Shown: positions 8,994 to 18,338, numbered from the stretch's first letter. The stretch: 64,000 nucleotides of DNA from Rivularia sp. PCC 7116 (GCF_000316665.1 NC_019678.1:4340001-4404000), one strand, 5' to 3'. Translations and numbers: made by a program. The notes: generated by a model from the letters alone, not told the origin.

Positions 8994-10352
8994 TTAAAAC
9001 CACCGTCGAATTAATTCTACTTGAAAACAATAACCACTATTCACTTCCTCAATTAATTCTCGCTGCAATAATAACCTCATAGCATTAGAATAATCTGTAT
9101 TTTGAAACTCTAGCGCAATAGTTTCTTCACTAACTACTGCTTTTTCTCCATTAGCTGCGATAAACCGAAGAATTTCCAAGCCCGTTGCATCAACTTGATT
9201 ATTTTGAATATCGGCAAAAAAGAAACTACCGGTACTTAAAGCTTCTGGAATTGTTGCTTCCACATCAGCTAAAGTCGCCAATCGCCGCACTGATGGATCT
9301 TGTTCGTTTTTCAACGCTACAAGTTCGCTACACAAAAGCTGTACTAAAAAAGGATGACAGCGCGTCAGTTGTAATATTCTTTCTACAGTATCCGGTTCGT
9401 AGCGTAGGGTAAAATCTTCGATGGGATTTTCTATTAGTTTACGGGCTTCGTGTTCGAGTAAATAACTGACGTTTACCACCTGTACGTTGATGAGATAACT
9501 AGCCCAACGTTGATATTCTTCAATGGTATGGGAACCTGCAATTAACACCTTGAATTTAGGACGATGTTGGATTAAATGACGCAACATTCCTAAAACATCT
9601 TCTTCATCAAAACGTCCTTTACTGATGGCTTTATCTAATACTTCAAACTCATCGAGCATTAGTAAACCGGTATTTTGCTCTAATATTTCTTCTACCTTAT
9701 CCAACCATTCGTCAAAATTAATAAAAGGGTCATTTTCTAAAGTTTCGCGGGTGAGGGATGGTAAAGTTAAAGCACTTTGACGTTTGGCTGAATTTATCAT
9801 TTGCTTGGCAAGATTGAAGAGAAAACCTGTAGAATCTTTCGCTGATGAAGGTGCGCCTTGTAAGTCTACAAACATCGGAATAATGGAATTAGGTAATAGC
9901 CTTCCAAGGTTATTGAGAAGAGAAGTTTTACCCATGCGGCGCTGACCGTAGAGTAGTATAGGTGGACGACGACGGTCTAAAAGTAGTTTTTCGATGCGAG
10001 TTCCGATGTAATCCCGTCCAGTGAATATTTGCTGTTGAAGTGTTAGAGGTACACCGATGATGTAGGGGGAATCTATTTCTTGCCGGAGTTCAGTTTCTTT
10101 GGCGAGTTTTTCTATGTGGTTGCTGATAATATCACGCCATTTTATAGTTATGGGGTAGAAACGAAAAGCGTGTTTATTATTGCTATGATTAAGTCTTTGA
10201 ATTTGTGTGTCAAAGTTTTTGCAAACATTTTTAAGTACTAACCTTTGATTGTAATTACTGGTTTGTTTTAAAGCTGCTTTTGTATCTTGGCTGATGCGTT
10301 GGAAATTATTTAAGATGTAGTCAACAGGACTTTCTAATGATATTGGTGAAAT
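8994..10352 (-). pseudogene. AAA/STAND-type ATPase part of a frameshifted membrane-ATPase gene
   Basis: The frame is open from 10352 to the stop at 8994 (452 codons) but has no ATG, GTG or TTG before the Met inside its own P-loop (9935), so it cannot be a normal separate gene. It reads IDSPYIIGVPL, FTGRDYIGTRIE and then Walker A GQRRMGKTS, Walker B LLMLDEFEVLD, a sensor region and a C-terminal winged-helix-like segment. Residue order and linker match cyanobacterial ATPases in which this part is joined to the N-terminal membrane part encoded immediately upstream (10334-11344). The frames overlap by 19 nt; a single -1 shift there joins them. It is either a recent frameshift, a sequencing error, or recoding. 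A short protein starting at 9935 would lack the P-loop glycines. Confidence 0.7.
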
Positions 10353-11344
10353 TTAGATGCAATTTCACCAATATCATTAACATCTTGGCAAGCTCTCAAT
10401 ATTCGCACATCGAATAAGATTTGTACTTCTTGTGCAACCCTACGTTGACCAGTTTTTGATAGATAATAAATTGCTGCTTCTCCTTCCTCTCGGTTTCGTT
10501 CAATAACTAGTAATAAATGCTTATCCAACCCCTGAAATGGGATATATGACCACTCATCCCAAAAGGCTGGGTGGAAGCGTAATAAACTAGGTTGATTACT
10601 GATTCTTCCTTGCTCGAAACGATGTAGTAAGAAATTCCAAGTAATTAACAATGGATGAAATAAAAATGGTCGCCATGAATGAATCATAGATCCCAGGCTG
10701 ACCGCCACGCCGACCTCCACGCTGATCGCCATGCTGACCGCCACGCTGACCGCTACGCTGACCACCACGCTGACCGCCACACCAAACGCCACACCGAACG
10801 CCACGCCCAAGGCTATGCCAAACGCAACGCCAAACGCAACGCCAAATGCTACACCTCCCACCAGGCTAAATACCACGCTAAACGCAACGCCAAATGCCAC
10901 ACCGACCGCCAAACCGACCGCCACACTAAATGCCACGCTTCCTGCTACGCCAAACGCCATGCCATAAGACATGCTATAAGAAACACCTCTCGCCACGCTT
11001 GCAAGAAACAGAGGTATTGCTTCTTGTAATGGCACACCAAAAGCCATTAGGAATAAAATAACTACTGTCCTTGCTAAAACAGTTAATAAAATAGGTAATA
11101 TGAAAAAACTCTGTAGTATAAATTTCCAGAGTGCTGGTTTTTTTAGGATATAACTTTCTCTTCGCAATACTTTAATAAGTGAAGTGTCGGTATCGAGTAA
11201 GAGATGAATACGTTTCAGATGATTTTTAAAAGCTGTAGGACGAAAGAAGATCCAGAATAATAATTGCAAACTACCTAATATTAAATTGGGATGTTGTTCT
11301 GGTGCGTGGGTGTAGATTTTGGAGTAGTCGGGTTGGGTTGTCAT
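10334..11344 (-). CDS. N-terminal membrane part of a split ATPase, with (G/S)VA(F/V) tetrapeptide repeats
   Basis: A 336-aa frame: a soluble head with paired hydrophobic helices (about residues 65-125), then residues 130-215 built from the tetrapeptides GVAF, SVAV and GVAV repeated about 20 times, then a soluble tail (FHPAFWDEWSYIPFQGLDKHLLLVIERN). The repeat would be membrane-embedded. The tail continues in the next frame into an AAA ATPase, so this is probably the first half of one gene interrupted near 10334-10352. ATG at 11344 is the only good start. The function of the fused family is unknown to me; NTPases of this kind are often linked to signalling or conflict systems. Confidence 0.75.
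   Translation of the reverse strand: MTTQPDYSKIYTHAPEQHPNLILGSLQLLFWIFFRPTAFKNHLKRIHLLLDTDTSLIKVLRRESYILKKPALWKFILQSFFILPILLTVLARTVVILFLMAFGVPLQEAIPLFLASVARGVSYSMSYGMAFGVAGSVAFSVAVGLAVGVAFGVAFSVVFSLVGGVAFGVAFGVAFGIALGVAFGVAFGVAVSVVVSVAVSVAVSMAISVEVGVAVSLGSMIHSWRPFLFHPLLITWNFLLHRFEQGRISNQPSLLRFHPAFWDEWSYIPFQGLDKHLLLVIERNREEGEAAIYYLSKTGQRRVAQEVQILFDVRILRACQDVNDIGEIASKFHQYH
10679..10985. repeat. 12-bp tandem repeat inside a coding region
   Basis: Degenerate copies of GCCACGCTGACC (plus strand) are stacked about 25 times. Read on the minus strand each unit encodes a V-S-V-A or G-V-A-F tetrapeptide. The period is a multiple of three and lacks stops, so long meaningless frames also appear on the plus strand; those were not called as genes. 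Confidence 0.85.
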
Positions 11345-11397
11345 GGCGATGACATTGTTTTGTATAAGATTAATATTAATTCTCGTTTTGCTTTAGA

Positions 11398-11523
11398 ATC
11401 CGCCTTGGAATAAATTCCCAGGCTCAAAAACAAAGTCTGATAAATCAGACTGGGTATAGTTTTGAGGCGATTATAGTGCGTTTCAACGTACTTTGTATAT
11501 GAGCCTTGAAATTGATTTCTCTG
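11398..11523. repeat. Direct repeat unit, copy 1 (about 125 bp)
   Basis: It begins CCGCCTTGGAATAAATTCCC and ends GAGCCTTGAAATTGATTTC, with an internal hairpin AGTCTGATAAATCAGACT. It is nearly identical to copy 2, 230 bp downstream. It lacks the right CAAGGCGG terminus kept by copy 2. Confidence 0.75.
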
Positions 11524-11628
11524 CGAGAAAGCCTGCGGCTTACAAGGGGGGTATTTGGGCTTAACGATAACGGTGTACGATTTGCGTTTTAACTAACAAC
11601 TTGCACCATTCTCAGTTAGCTTTCACAA

Positions 11629-11757
11629 CCGCCTTGGAATAAATTCCCAGGCTCAAAGACAAAGTCTGATAAATCAGACTGGGTATAGTTTTGAGGCGAT
11701 TATAGTGCGTTTTAACGTACTTTGTATATGAGCCTTGAAATTGATTTCAAGGCGGTT
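11629..11757. repeat. Direct repeat unit, copy 2, with short terminal inverted repeats
   Basis: Same sequence as copy 1 with two substitutions noted by eye. Here both termini are present: ACCGCCTTG at the left and CAAGGCGGT at the right, a 9-bp inverted repeat. Internal hairpins and the lack of coding sequence fit a small non-autonomous element. Confidence 0.7.
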
Positions 11758-11839
11758 TGATATGCTAATCGAAAATACTGTAGTTAATTTAATAGGATTT
11801 ACGCACTAATAATGGGAATAAGGGTGTTCCAGATATTTT

Positions 11840-11926
11840 CGATCCCCCCAACCCCCCTTTGCAAAGGGGGCTATTGCTGGTTCCCAGGCTCAGCCTGGGA
11901 ACTAGGGTTTGAGGCTCTGCCTCCAA
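11840..11926. repeat. Palindromic intergenic repeats
   Basis: It contains CCCCCCTTTGCAAAGGGGG, then TTCCCAGGCTCAGCCTGGGAA, then GAGGCTCTGCCTC. The first resembles the cores at 8728-8887 and 18498-18623. The others recur at about 18380-18470, 27940-28010 and 63240-63290. This closes the 3' side of the HTH-AAA gene and could act as a terminator-like structure. Confidence 0.6.
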
Positions 11927-13015
11927 TTATTCATACAACAAATGAACAAACGGCTTCATCTGCAACAACCCCTCTTGTTTCCATTCCTCCCCATCATCCC
12001 CTTCTTCTAAACTAAACAATCTCTCGCTACACAAAATTTGCAACAACAACGGTACGCAACAACTTTGCTGCAAAATCCATTCCACATCTTGTTCAGCAAA
12101 AGCTATCGGTGAACTCGCTATCAATTCCCGCGCTTCTAATTCTGTAAATTCTTTCAAATAAGCTGTATAACCAAAAATGTTAAAAAACGGCGAACTATGT
12201 CCCGTGCTTCTTGCTAATTCTGTTGGAGATTCGTGAGTAGCTAAGATAAATGCCAGGTTTCCACCCGTCTGATTCGTTCCTAAAGAGCGTAAACTTTCCC
12301 AAAATTCATCATCTAATTCTTCGCAGCGTTGTAAACCGACACCAATTTCATCGAGCAATATAACGGTAGGATTTTTCAAGTTGTCGCTAACTACATCCAT
12401 AAAACGATCTAAATCGCATGGTGTTGGTACTTCCAAATTCAAATTTTCTAAAATGTGAGTTAAAAAATTTCCCCTACTAGCCATGCGTGAATCTTGAAAG
12501 TCTACAAATATCCACGTGTAAATTTCTGGTTGCGTTAACCAATCCGATTTTTGTTGCTGTCGTAATTCTTCTTTGGGTGTAACGGTAATATTTTTCAGAT
12601 AATGCAGCAGGGATGTTTTACCGATGCGTGGCTTGCCGATAATGGCAGCGTTTTGTAAAGGATGGCGTTTGAGTATCTGAAATAAGCGCTTGAGTTCCTT
12701 TTGTCTTCCAAAAAATCTGCTCGGATGTTTGATAGGGGAACCTGTAATGAAGGGTGAGGTTTCCTCGATGGGTGGGCTGGTATCCGTTGCTAATATCTCT
12801 TTCTCCGATATTTCTTGCCAGTCTAAACTTAGTTTTTCGCAAATTTCGACGAAATACTCAAAATCAACCGGCTTCCCGGCGAAGAAGTTTTTCACGGTAG
12901 ATAATGATGGTGTTACGTGTTCGGCAAATTTTGACTTGCTGGGATAACCGTTACGCTTCAATGCAGAATTTATTTTTGGTAAATATTCGGAGTCTAATCT
13001 TTGCGATCGCGCCAT
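11927..13015 (-). CDS. HTH-AAA ATPase (STAND-like NTPase)
   Basis: A 362-aa protein. Residues 1-75 look like a helix-turn-helix domain (SKSKFAEHVTPSLSTVKNFF) of the type at the N-terminus of cyanobacterial vWA-MoxR-associated and related STAND proteins. The NTPase follows: FFGRQKELKRL box, Walker A GKPRIGKTS (127-135), Walker B VILLDEIG, then a C-terminal lid with LEARELIASSP. It is related to, but not a copy of, the AAA half encoded at 8994-10352. Such proteins act as ligand-sensing switches in signalling or conflict systems; the target is unknown. It is divergent from the TRADD-N-like gene at 13242. Confidence 0.8.
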   Translation of the reverse strand: MARSQRLDSEYLPKINSALKRNGYPSKSKFAEHVTPSLSTVKNFFAGKPVDFEYFVEICEKLSLDWQEISEKEILATDTSPPIEETSPFITGSPIKHPSRFFGRQKELKRLFQILKRHPLQNAAIIGKPRIGKTSLLHYLKNITVTPKEELRQQQKSDWLTQPEIYTWIFVDFQDSRMASRGNFLTHILENLNLEVPTPCDLDRFMDVVSDNLKNPTVILLDEIGVGLQRCEELDDEFWESLRSLGTNQTGGNLAFILATHESPTELARSTGHSSPFFNIFGYTAYLKEFTELEARELIASSPIAFAEQDVEWILQQSCCVPLLLQILCSERLFSLEEGDDGEEWKQEGLLQMKPFVHLLYE

Positions 13016-13241
13016 TCTTTTCGAGCGAAAAACTGTTTAGATTTTACCTATTTTTGATGCCAGCACAAGTAATTCACCCAAATAAGCAGTCAACAAGAGT
13101 TGATTAAATAATGACGGTAAATATTTTTGTTCGCCTAAATATCACCTAAAAGTCATCCGTAACCCAACCATTGCTCAACCGAAATCTCAACTACTGAGGA
13201 AATTTAATCGAATTATCAGATTAATTTTACGGCTAAGAGAT

Positions 13242-13520
13242 ATGAAAAATCAAAATAAACTCGCAAAACAAAACCAAAAATCCAACAGTATCTATCAAGA
13301 AAAGTGTCGCCAAGCGCGTGTAATATTCAATTTAAAATTTAACCTACTTAAGTTAAGCATCATAACGACTTTCGCTAGTGTTCTATTAATATATTCTGGA
13401 AAGGTGCCCGCAGAAAAAGTTGAAACAGCACAAGGAATTATAAATAGAATAGTTTTACTAACTTTTAAAGTTACTAAAGATGTCAACGAAAATTTTGACG
13501 ACGAGAGTAAGGATGAATAA
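13242..13520 (+). CDS. Short membrane protein resembling the cyanobacterial TRADD-N-associated 2TM domain
   Basis: A 92-aa protein with a basic, coiled N-terminus (QEKCRQARVIFNLKFN), a hydrophobic helix around residues 35-52, and SGKVPAEKVETAQG followed by a second amphipathic helix and the tail TKDVNENFDD. This order (ARxxFN, helix, SGKVP-x-TA-G, helix, KDxNxxxD) matches my recollection of the two-transmembrane domain found with TRADD-N domains in cyanobacteria. Here the domain stands alone. It starts 226 bp from the divergent HTH-AAA gene, suggesting a functional link. Domain assignment is by eye only. Confidence 0.6.
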   Translation: MKNQNKLAKQNQKSNSIYQEKCRQARVIFNLKFNLLKLSIITTFASVLLIYSGKVPAEKVETAQGIINRIVLLTFKVTKDVNENFDDESKDE

Positions 13521-13614
13521 TTAGTTTAGATAAAAGTGAACCGAATTTAGCCCACGCAGGTGGGCTTTGTAGTAGTAGCTCCACTCTTACAGAGTGAGAG
13601 CGGTTGAGCTAATT

Positions 13615-13684
13615 GGTGCGTGACGGTAATTTCAAATAATTTTGTTACACCGAAAAAGTATCGTAACCGTCACAGCACCCTACC
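13615..13684. repeat. Dispersed GTGACGG/CCGTCAC element, copy B
   Basis: It starts GGTGCGTGACGG and ends CCGTCACAGCACCCTA, forming an imperfect inverted repeat. It matches the right half of copy A at 5581-5730. It is followed by a CT-rich run (13685-13738) at the end of the glycosidase gene. Confidence 0.75.
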
Positions 13685-13729
13685 CCTTCTTCCCCCTCTC
13701 CCCCTTCTCCCTCATCTTCCGCCTCTCCC

Positions 13730-14572
13730 TCATCTCCCCTCAAAAACTGCGATCGCATGAGGAATCTTCCTAGGTGTATCTATCAACGGCTTGCCATCAA
13801 CTATAATCCCGGTACTCCCACCACCATCTAACATTGCACTTGCATTCGCACCAAAGCACGTTAATGCATTTTTAGCATCTATCTGACGTGCATAATTACT
13901 CGAATAAAAAATTACCGTCTCATTCAAATTATCGCCGTTATCATCCCGCACCCCTACAAAAGTTCTAGGTAAATATTTTGTTGCGGCTTTATTCGCATTT
14001 GCATCAAGTGCCCCAACAACTTCCGGAAAACGCCGAAACCATTCTGTAGAATAAGGTTGAATCTGGGCATTACCAGCTTGAGGATTGAACGAAAACGTGC
14101 GAATTTCTCCCGGATATTCATTGGCGATACCGTAACCGTAAGTGACGATATTACCACGGGCTTTTAAACCAAAAGCGATTCCTGTAGGATTCTGTTTGGT
14201 AGAAAAAAATGTACCATTGATTACAACTTTTGCTTTTCTAGTTGAAGTATTCTTACTAATAGCATCTTGCCAAAACTGAGAAAGCGTTTTTTTACTTACT
14301 TTGCTTGCAGGAATACTAAATACAGTTCCAGTCAAATTTTCTATTTGCGCTTTCGTAGTTTGAATGACAGTAATAAATTCTTTTTTACTACTTTGGCGAT
14401 TTTTATAGTAGACTTTTACTCCAGGGGCTTTTAAAACAGACTGAAAGCCACAAGTTGCTGGTATCGCTTTTACCGGATAGTCTATGCTAGTGAAAGTCAA
14501 GTTAATCGCAATACTTAGGACTGATATTTTTGTAAGTTTGATTAATTTTTTACTCATTTTGTTCGCGATCAA
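13730..14572 (-). CDS. Secreted phosphodiester glycosidase family protein (NAGPA-like)
   Basis: A 280-aa protein with an N-terminal signal segment (residues about 8-35) and the family landmarks INGTFF (residue about 119), GVRDDNGD, MLDGGGSTG and a C-terminal IPHAIAVF. These are the core motifs of the NAGPA/DUF2233 fold, whose characterised members hydrolyse sugar phosphodiesters or take part in cell-envelope glycan metabolism. The cysteines near residues 41 and 240 may form a disulfide in the periplasm. Substrate unknown. ATG at 14572 could be replaced by the Met at residue 5 (14560). Confidence 0.8.
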   Translation of the reverse strand: MIANKMSKKLIKLTKISVLSIAINLTFTSIDYPVKAIPATCGFQSVLKAPGVKVYYKNRQSSKKEFITVIQTTKAQIENLTGTVFSIPASKVSKKTLSQFWQDAISKNTSTRKAKVVINGTFFSTKQNPTGIAFGLKARGNIVTYGYGIANEYPGEIRTFSFNPQAGNAQIQPYSTEWFRRFPEVVGALDANANKAATKYLPRTFVGVRDDNGDNLNETVIFYSSNYARQIDAKNALTCFGANASAMLDGGGSTGIIVDGKPLIDTPRKIPHAIAVFEGR

Positions 14573-15156
14573 TAGGCAAATATTTCAAATGTATTTGTCA
14601 GTCAATTAAGTTTTTTGTCGAACAAAGTCAAAATTTGAAGCAAGATTTAATCGTCATTTCCATTGAGACGGTAATGGGAGCCAAACACTTCCCTTCCATC
14701 TAATTAAACGCTTAATTGTAGCCAAAAAATTAGTTTACCGCGCTACTAAGCATTTGTGTTTATTTGAAATGACTGTCTTCAGTTTTACTCAAAAATACAG
14801 TTCATCAATAGCAATTATCTTGTTGAGAAAAATTCCGGTTACTCAATCTAGATCCGAGAAAAATATGACAGATTGTTTCTAAACGTATAGTTTTGTACGT
14901 TTGGTAAGCAAATATGTCAATTCTTATCTTTTCTTGCATTTCCCGGTTTAAGAACAAACTCTTAAGCAAATCTATCTATAGAGGGAAATTGCTGTTAAAG
15001 GCTTTATATGAATGCCGCTTCTAAGCATTTTTGCTGCATTCAATTTAAATGGCGATAAAAGCTCAAAATCAATCGCCACAAATATTTCGTGTAAATATTT
15101 CGCGTAAATCCAATCCATCCCAGCACAGTAAAAGGCGAAGAGAGGCTATATAAATA
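14573..15156. other. Intergenic region between divergent genes
   Basis: No reading frame is credible. A small inverted repeat AAACGTA...TACGTTT lies at about 14881-14902. AGAGAGG precedes the ATG at 15157 and probably serves as its ribosome site. Promoters for both divergent genes must lie here, but none was clear enough to place. Confidence 0.4.
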
Positions 15157-18132
15157 ATGTTAAGTTTATCAGTTAATAATTCTCCAAGAACCCAGCAGTT
15201 AAATGATGAAGCAGGCTGGAAAGTTATAGAAACAAATTTTAAGAAGAGCGAATTACATCATAAAGAAACAGTTTTTACCCTTGGTAACGGCTATTTGGGA
15301 GTACGGGGTAGTTTTGAAGAGGGCTACATTCACGAACATGCTGGAACAATTATCAATGGAATTTACGATGATGTGGCTATAGCAGCTACGGAAATCGTCA
15401 ATTGCCCCAATTGGCTGCCCTTGACTATCAAAGTAGCTGGGGAAACTTTTCGGATGGATAGCGGCGAGATACTTGAATACAAGCGTCAATTAGATATGCG
15501 TTTGGGTATTTTAAGCCGTGATGTTCGTTGGAAGTCTCCTGCGGGACATACTTTAGATTTGCATTTTGAGCGCTTTGTTTCCTTAGCTAGCCAACATTTT
15601 TTAGCGATTCATTGTGAAATTACTTCCCATGATTATGCTGGTGAAGTTGAAGTCACTGCTGGTTTTGAAGCTGAACCCCATACCCTAGGGATCGAACATT
15701 GGCAGACTGTTAAAGAAGGTGGTACGGATAAAATCATTTGGCTGCATAGTAAAACTTTGCACTCAGGAATTGAACTGGGTATGGCTGCAAAGTTGAAGTT
15801 AGAAAATGAAGCCGATAGCTTTGCCCGTGAATTTGAATGCAGCGCCGAACTCACAAAATGCTTTGATATAAAACCGGGAGAAACGAAAACCGTAGAAAAG
15901 ATTGTCACGGTTTACACTTCCCGAGAAACATCTACCCCCGCAGAAATCGCTTTAATTGATTTGGTGGAAGCACCCAGCTATAGCACTCTGCTCGCAACTC
16001 ATATTGCAGCATGGGAAAGAGTATGGCTAGATAGCGATGTGATTATTGAAGGTGACGAAAAAGCACAACAAAGCGTCCGTTACAACATCTTTCAAATCTT
16101 GGCGGCAACACCCCGTCACGACGATAAAGTCAGTATTCCTCCTAAAACTCTTTCTGGTTTTGAATATCGCGGGCATATTTTTTGGGATACAGAAATCTTT
16201 ATTCTTCCCTTACTTACCTTTACCCAGCCAGCATTAGCTCGCAATCTCTTAAATTACCGCTACCACACTCTACCGGGAGCAAGACGCAAAGCCCAGGAAC
16301 TTGGCTATAAGGGAGCAATGTTTGCTTGGGAAAGTGCCACCACCGGGGACGAAGTAACTCCTAAATGGGTTCCCGATCCCAACGGTAAATTAGTCCGTAT
16401 TTGGTGCGGGGATCTTGAAATTCACATCAATGCAGATATTGCCTATGCCAGTTGGAACTATTGGCAGAATACCGGCGACAACCAATGGATGTGCGATTAT
16501 GGTGCAGAAATGATTTTAGATACTGCTAATTTCTGGGAAAGTCGAGTTTCCTGGAACGAGCAGCGTCAAAGTTACGATATTCTTAATGTTATTGGCCCTG
16601 ATGAAAACCACGAGCAGGTTGATAACAATGCCTTTACTAATTTAATGGTGCAGTGGCATCTAAATACTGTTGCGAAATTGTGGGAATGGTTGACAAAGAA
16701 TCATCCCGAAAAAGCCACTCAGTTGGCAGTGAAGCTAAATATCAATCCCCAAAAGCTAGAAAACTTTGCTTTTATTGGCAATAATATCTATTTAAATCAA
16801 GATTCTGAAACGGGTTTAATCGAACAATTTGACGGCTTCTACGATTTAGAATACGTCAACTTTGATGATTACGAGCCGCGTAGTAAATCGATGCAGGGTA
16901 TTTTGGGAGTTGAAGAAACCCAAGCCAGACAGATACTCAAGCAACCGGATGTGTTGATGCTGTTCTACATGATGCGCGATCGCTTCGATTTAGAAACGAT
17001 GACAGCAAACTGGGATTATTATACACTCCGTACCGACCACGTTTATGGTTCTTCTTTAGGTCCGGCAATCAATGCCATCATTGCTTGCGACCTCAATCAG
17101 ACCGGTGAAGCATACACTCATTTCATGCGTGCTGCACTGGTAGATTTAGACAACGTTCGCAGCAATGCCAATCAGGGAATTCACGCAGCGAGTGCGGGTG
17201 GAGTCTGGCAAGCATTAGTCTTTGGATTTGCAGGAATAAGAATTTCAGAAAATGGAATTATCACCGCTCATCCCAATCTTCCTTCCCACTGGAAGCGTTT
17301 GAAATTCCGCTTGCAATGGCAAGATCGATGGTATCAAGTTGATTTAAATGCTGATGGGGGAGACGAAAACAAGGAAGTTGAAATTATTCCAACTCCCACT
17401 CCGATAATTTCTACCTCCTCCCAAACTTTCACATCTGAATCTTCCCCTGGCATCGAAGGAATTATCTTTGACTTAGACGGAGTAATTACCGATACTTCCG
17501 AATTTCATTACTTAGCTTGGAAAAAGCTGGCAGATGAAGAAGGAATTCCCTTCGATAGAGAAGCTAACGAAGCCTTGAGAGGTATACCCCGCAGAGAATC
17601 CTTGATGGGTATTTTAAATGGTCGTCCTGCGACTGAAGAACAAATTCAGGACATGATGGAGCGTAAAAATAATTACTACATCGAACTGATGCAAAGTATT
17701 ACTCCTAAAGATTTGCTTCCCGGCGCGGCTGAATTATTAGAAGAATTGCAAGCAGCAGGAATTAAGATAGCTTTGGGTTCTTCTAGTAAAAATGCTCGTA
17801 CTGTAATTGAACGCTTGGGAATCGCAGATAAATTTGTGGCGATCGCCGACGGTTACAGCGTCACTAAATCCAAGCCAGCACCGGATTTATTCCTTTTCGC
17901 AGCCGAAAAGCTAGGAGTAACACCTCAAAACTGTATCGTCGTTGAAGATGCGACAGCAGGAATAGAAGCAGGGCTTGCTGCCGGGATGAAAGTTGTAGGA
18001 TTAGGACCAAAAGAGCGAGTAGGTAAAGCTCACGTTGTATTACCAAGTTTAGAACGAGTTACTTGGAAAGATTTGCAACAGCATCTAGCTAATTACAAAC
18101 AGCAGGTTGAGCAAATAAAAGCCAAAATTTGA
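15157..18132 (+). CDS. GH65 disaccharide phosphorylase fused to beta-phosphoglucomutase
   Basis: Residues 1-740 form a complete GH65 protein: N-terminal sandwich (ETVFTLGNGYLGVRG), the (alpha/alpha)6 barrel with FWDTEIF, the catalytic acid Glu483 in GPDENHEQVDNNAFTN, and the phosphate-contact-like GSSLGPAINA. After a Pro/Thr/Ser linker, residues 768-975 form a HAD beta-phosphoglucomutase with nucleophile Asp772 and Asp774 (FDLDGVITDTSEFHY). The enzyme would phosphorolyse a glucose disaccharide (maltose, trehalose, kojibiose or similar) to beta-glucose-1-phosphate and convert it directly to glucose-6-phosphate. Which disaccharide cannot be read from sequence. It is a lone gene with a terminator 160 bp downstream. 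Confidence 0.92.
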   Translation: MLSLSVNNSPRTQQLNDEAGWKVIETNFKKSELHHKETVFTLGNGYLGVRGSFEEGYIHEHAGTIINGIYDDVAIAATEIVNCPNWLPLTIKVAGETFRMDSGEILEYKRQLDMRLGILSRDVRWKSPAGHTLDLHFERFVSLASQHFLAIHCEITSHDYAGEVEVTAGFEAEPHTLGIEHWQTVKEGGTDKIIWLHSKTLHSGIELGMAAKLKLENEADSFAREFECSAELTKCFDIKPGETKTVEKIVTVYTSRETSTPAEIALIDLVEAPSYSTLLATHIAAWERVWLDSDVIIEGDEKAQQSVRYNIFQILAATPRHDDKVSIPPKTLSGFEYRGHIFWDTEIFILPLLTFTQPALARNLLNYRYHTLPGARRKAQELGYKGAMFAWESATTGDEVTPKWVPDPNGKLVRIWCGDLEIHINADIAYASWNYWQNTGDNQWMCDYGAEMILDTANFWESRVSWNEQRQSYDILNVIGPDENHEQVDNNAFTNLMVQWHLNTVAKLWEWLTKNHPEKATQLAVKLNINPQKLENFAFIGNNIYLNQDSETGLIEQFDGFYDLEYVNFDDYEPRSKSMQGILGVEETQARQILKQPDVLMLFYMMRDRFDLETMTANWDYYTLRTDHVYGSSLGPAINAIIACDLNQTGEAYTHFMRAALVDLDNVRSNANQGIHAASAGGVWQALVFGFAGIRISENGIITAHPNLPSHWKRLKFRLQWQDRWYQVDLNADGGDENKEVEIIPTPTPIISTSSQTFTSESSPGIEGIIFDLDGVITDTSEFHYLAWKKLADEEGIPFDREANEALRGIPRRESLMGILNGRPATEEQIQDMMERKNNYYIELMQSITPKDLLPGAAELLEELQAAGIKIALGSSSKNARTVIERLGIADKFVAIADGYSVTKSKPAPDLFLFAAEKLGVTPQNCIVVEDATAGIEAGLAAGMKVVGLGPKERVGKAHVVLPSLERVTWKDLQQHLANYKQQVEQIKAKI

Positions 18133-18292
18133 TAATTGGTAATTGGGAATTGGTAATTGGGCATTGGGAGTTATTTCAATTCTCTATGCCCCTTATTTTT
18201 GCTAAGTAAGTATCTTCATTTTTGTTAAGTTAAACACATTGAAAGTCTAATAATAATTAGTTAGACTTTGCACATCACATTATTGGAATTCA

Positions 18293-18338
18293 AGGATGTT
18301 TCTGTAAGTAGTTTTACCAAACGGAAACACCTTTTTTT
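18293..18338 (+). terminator. Rho-independent terminator after the GH65 gene
   Basis: The stem pairs AGGATGTTTCTGT with ACGGAAACACCT across a short loop (one G-U pair) and is followed directly by seven T residues. A smaller hairpin, AAAGTCTAA...TTAGACTTT, lies just upstream at 18242-18269. Confidence 0.65.

Noticed and set aside
10679-11029. His/Arg/Ala-rich and Thr/Ala/Pro-rich plus-strand frames
   Set aside because: They are by-products of the 12-bp repeat, which lacks stops in several frames; the minus-strand frame continues outside the repeat with normal protein sequence.
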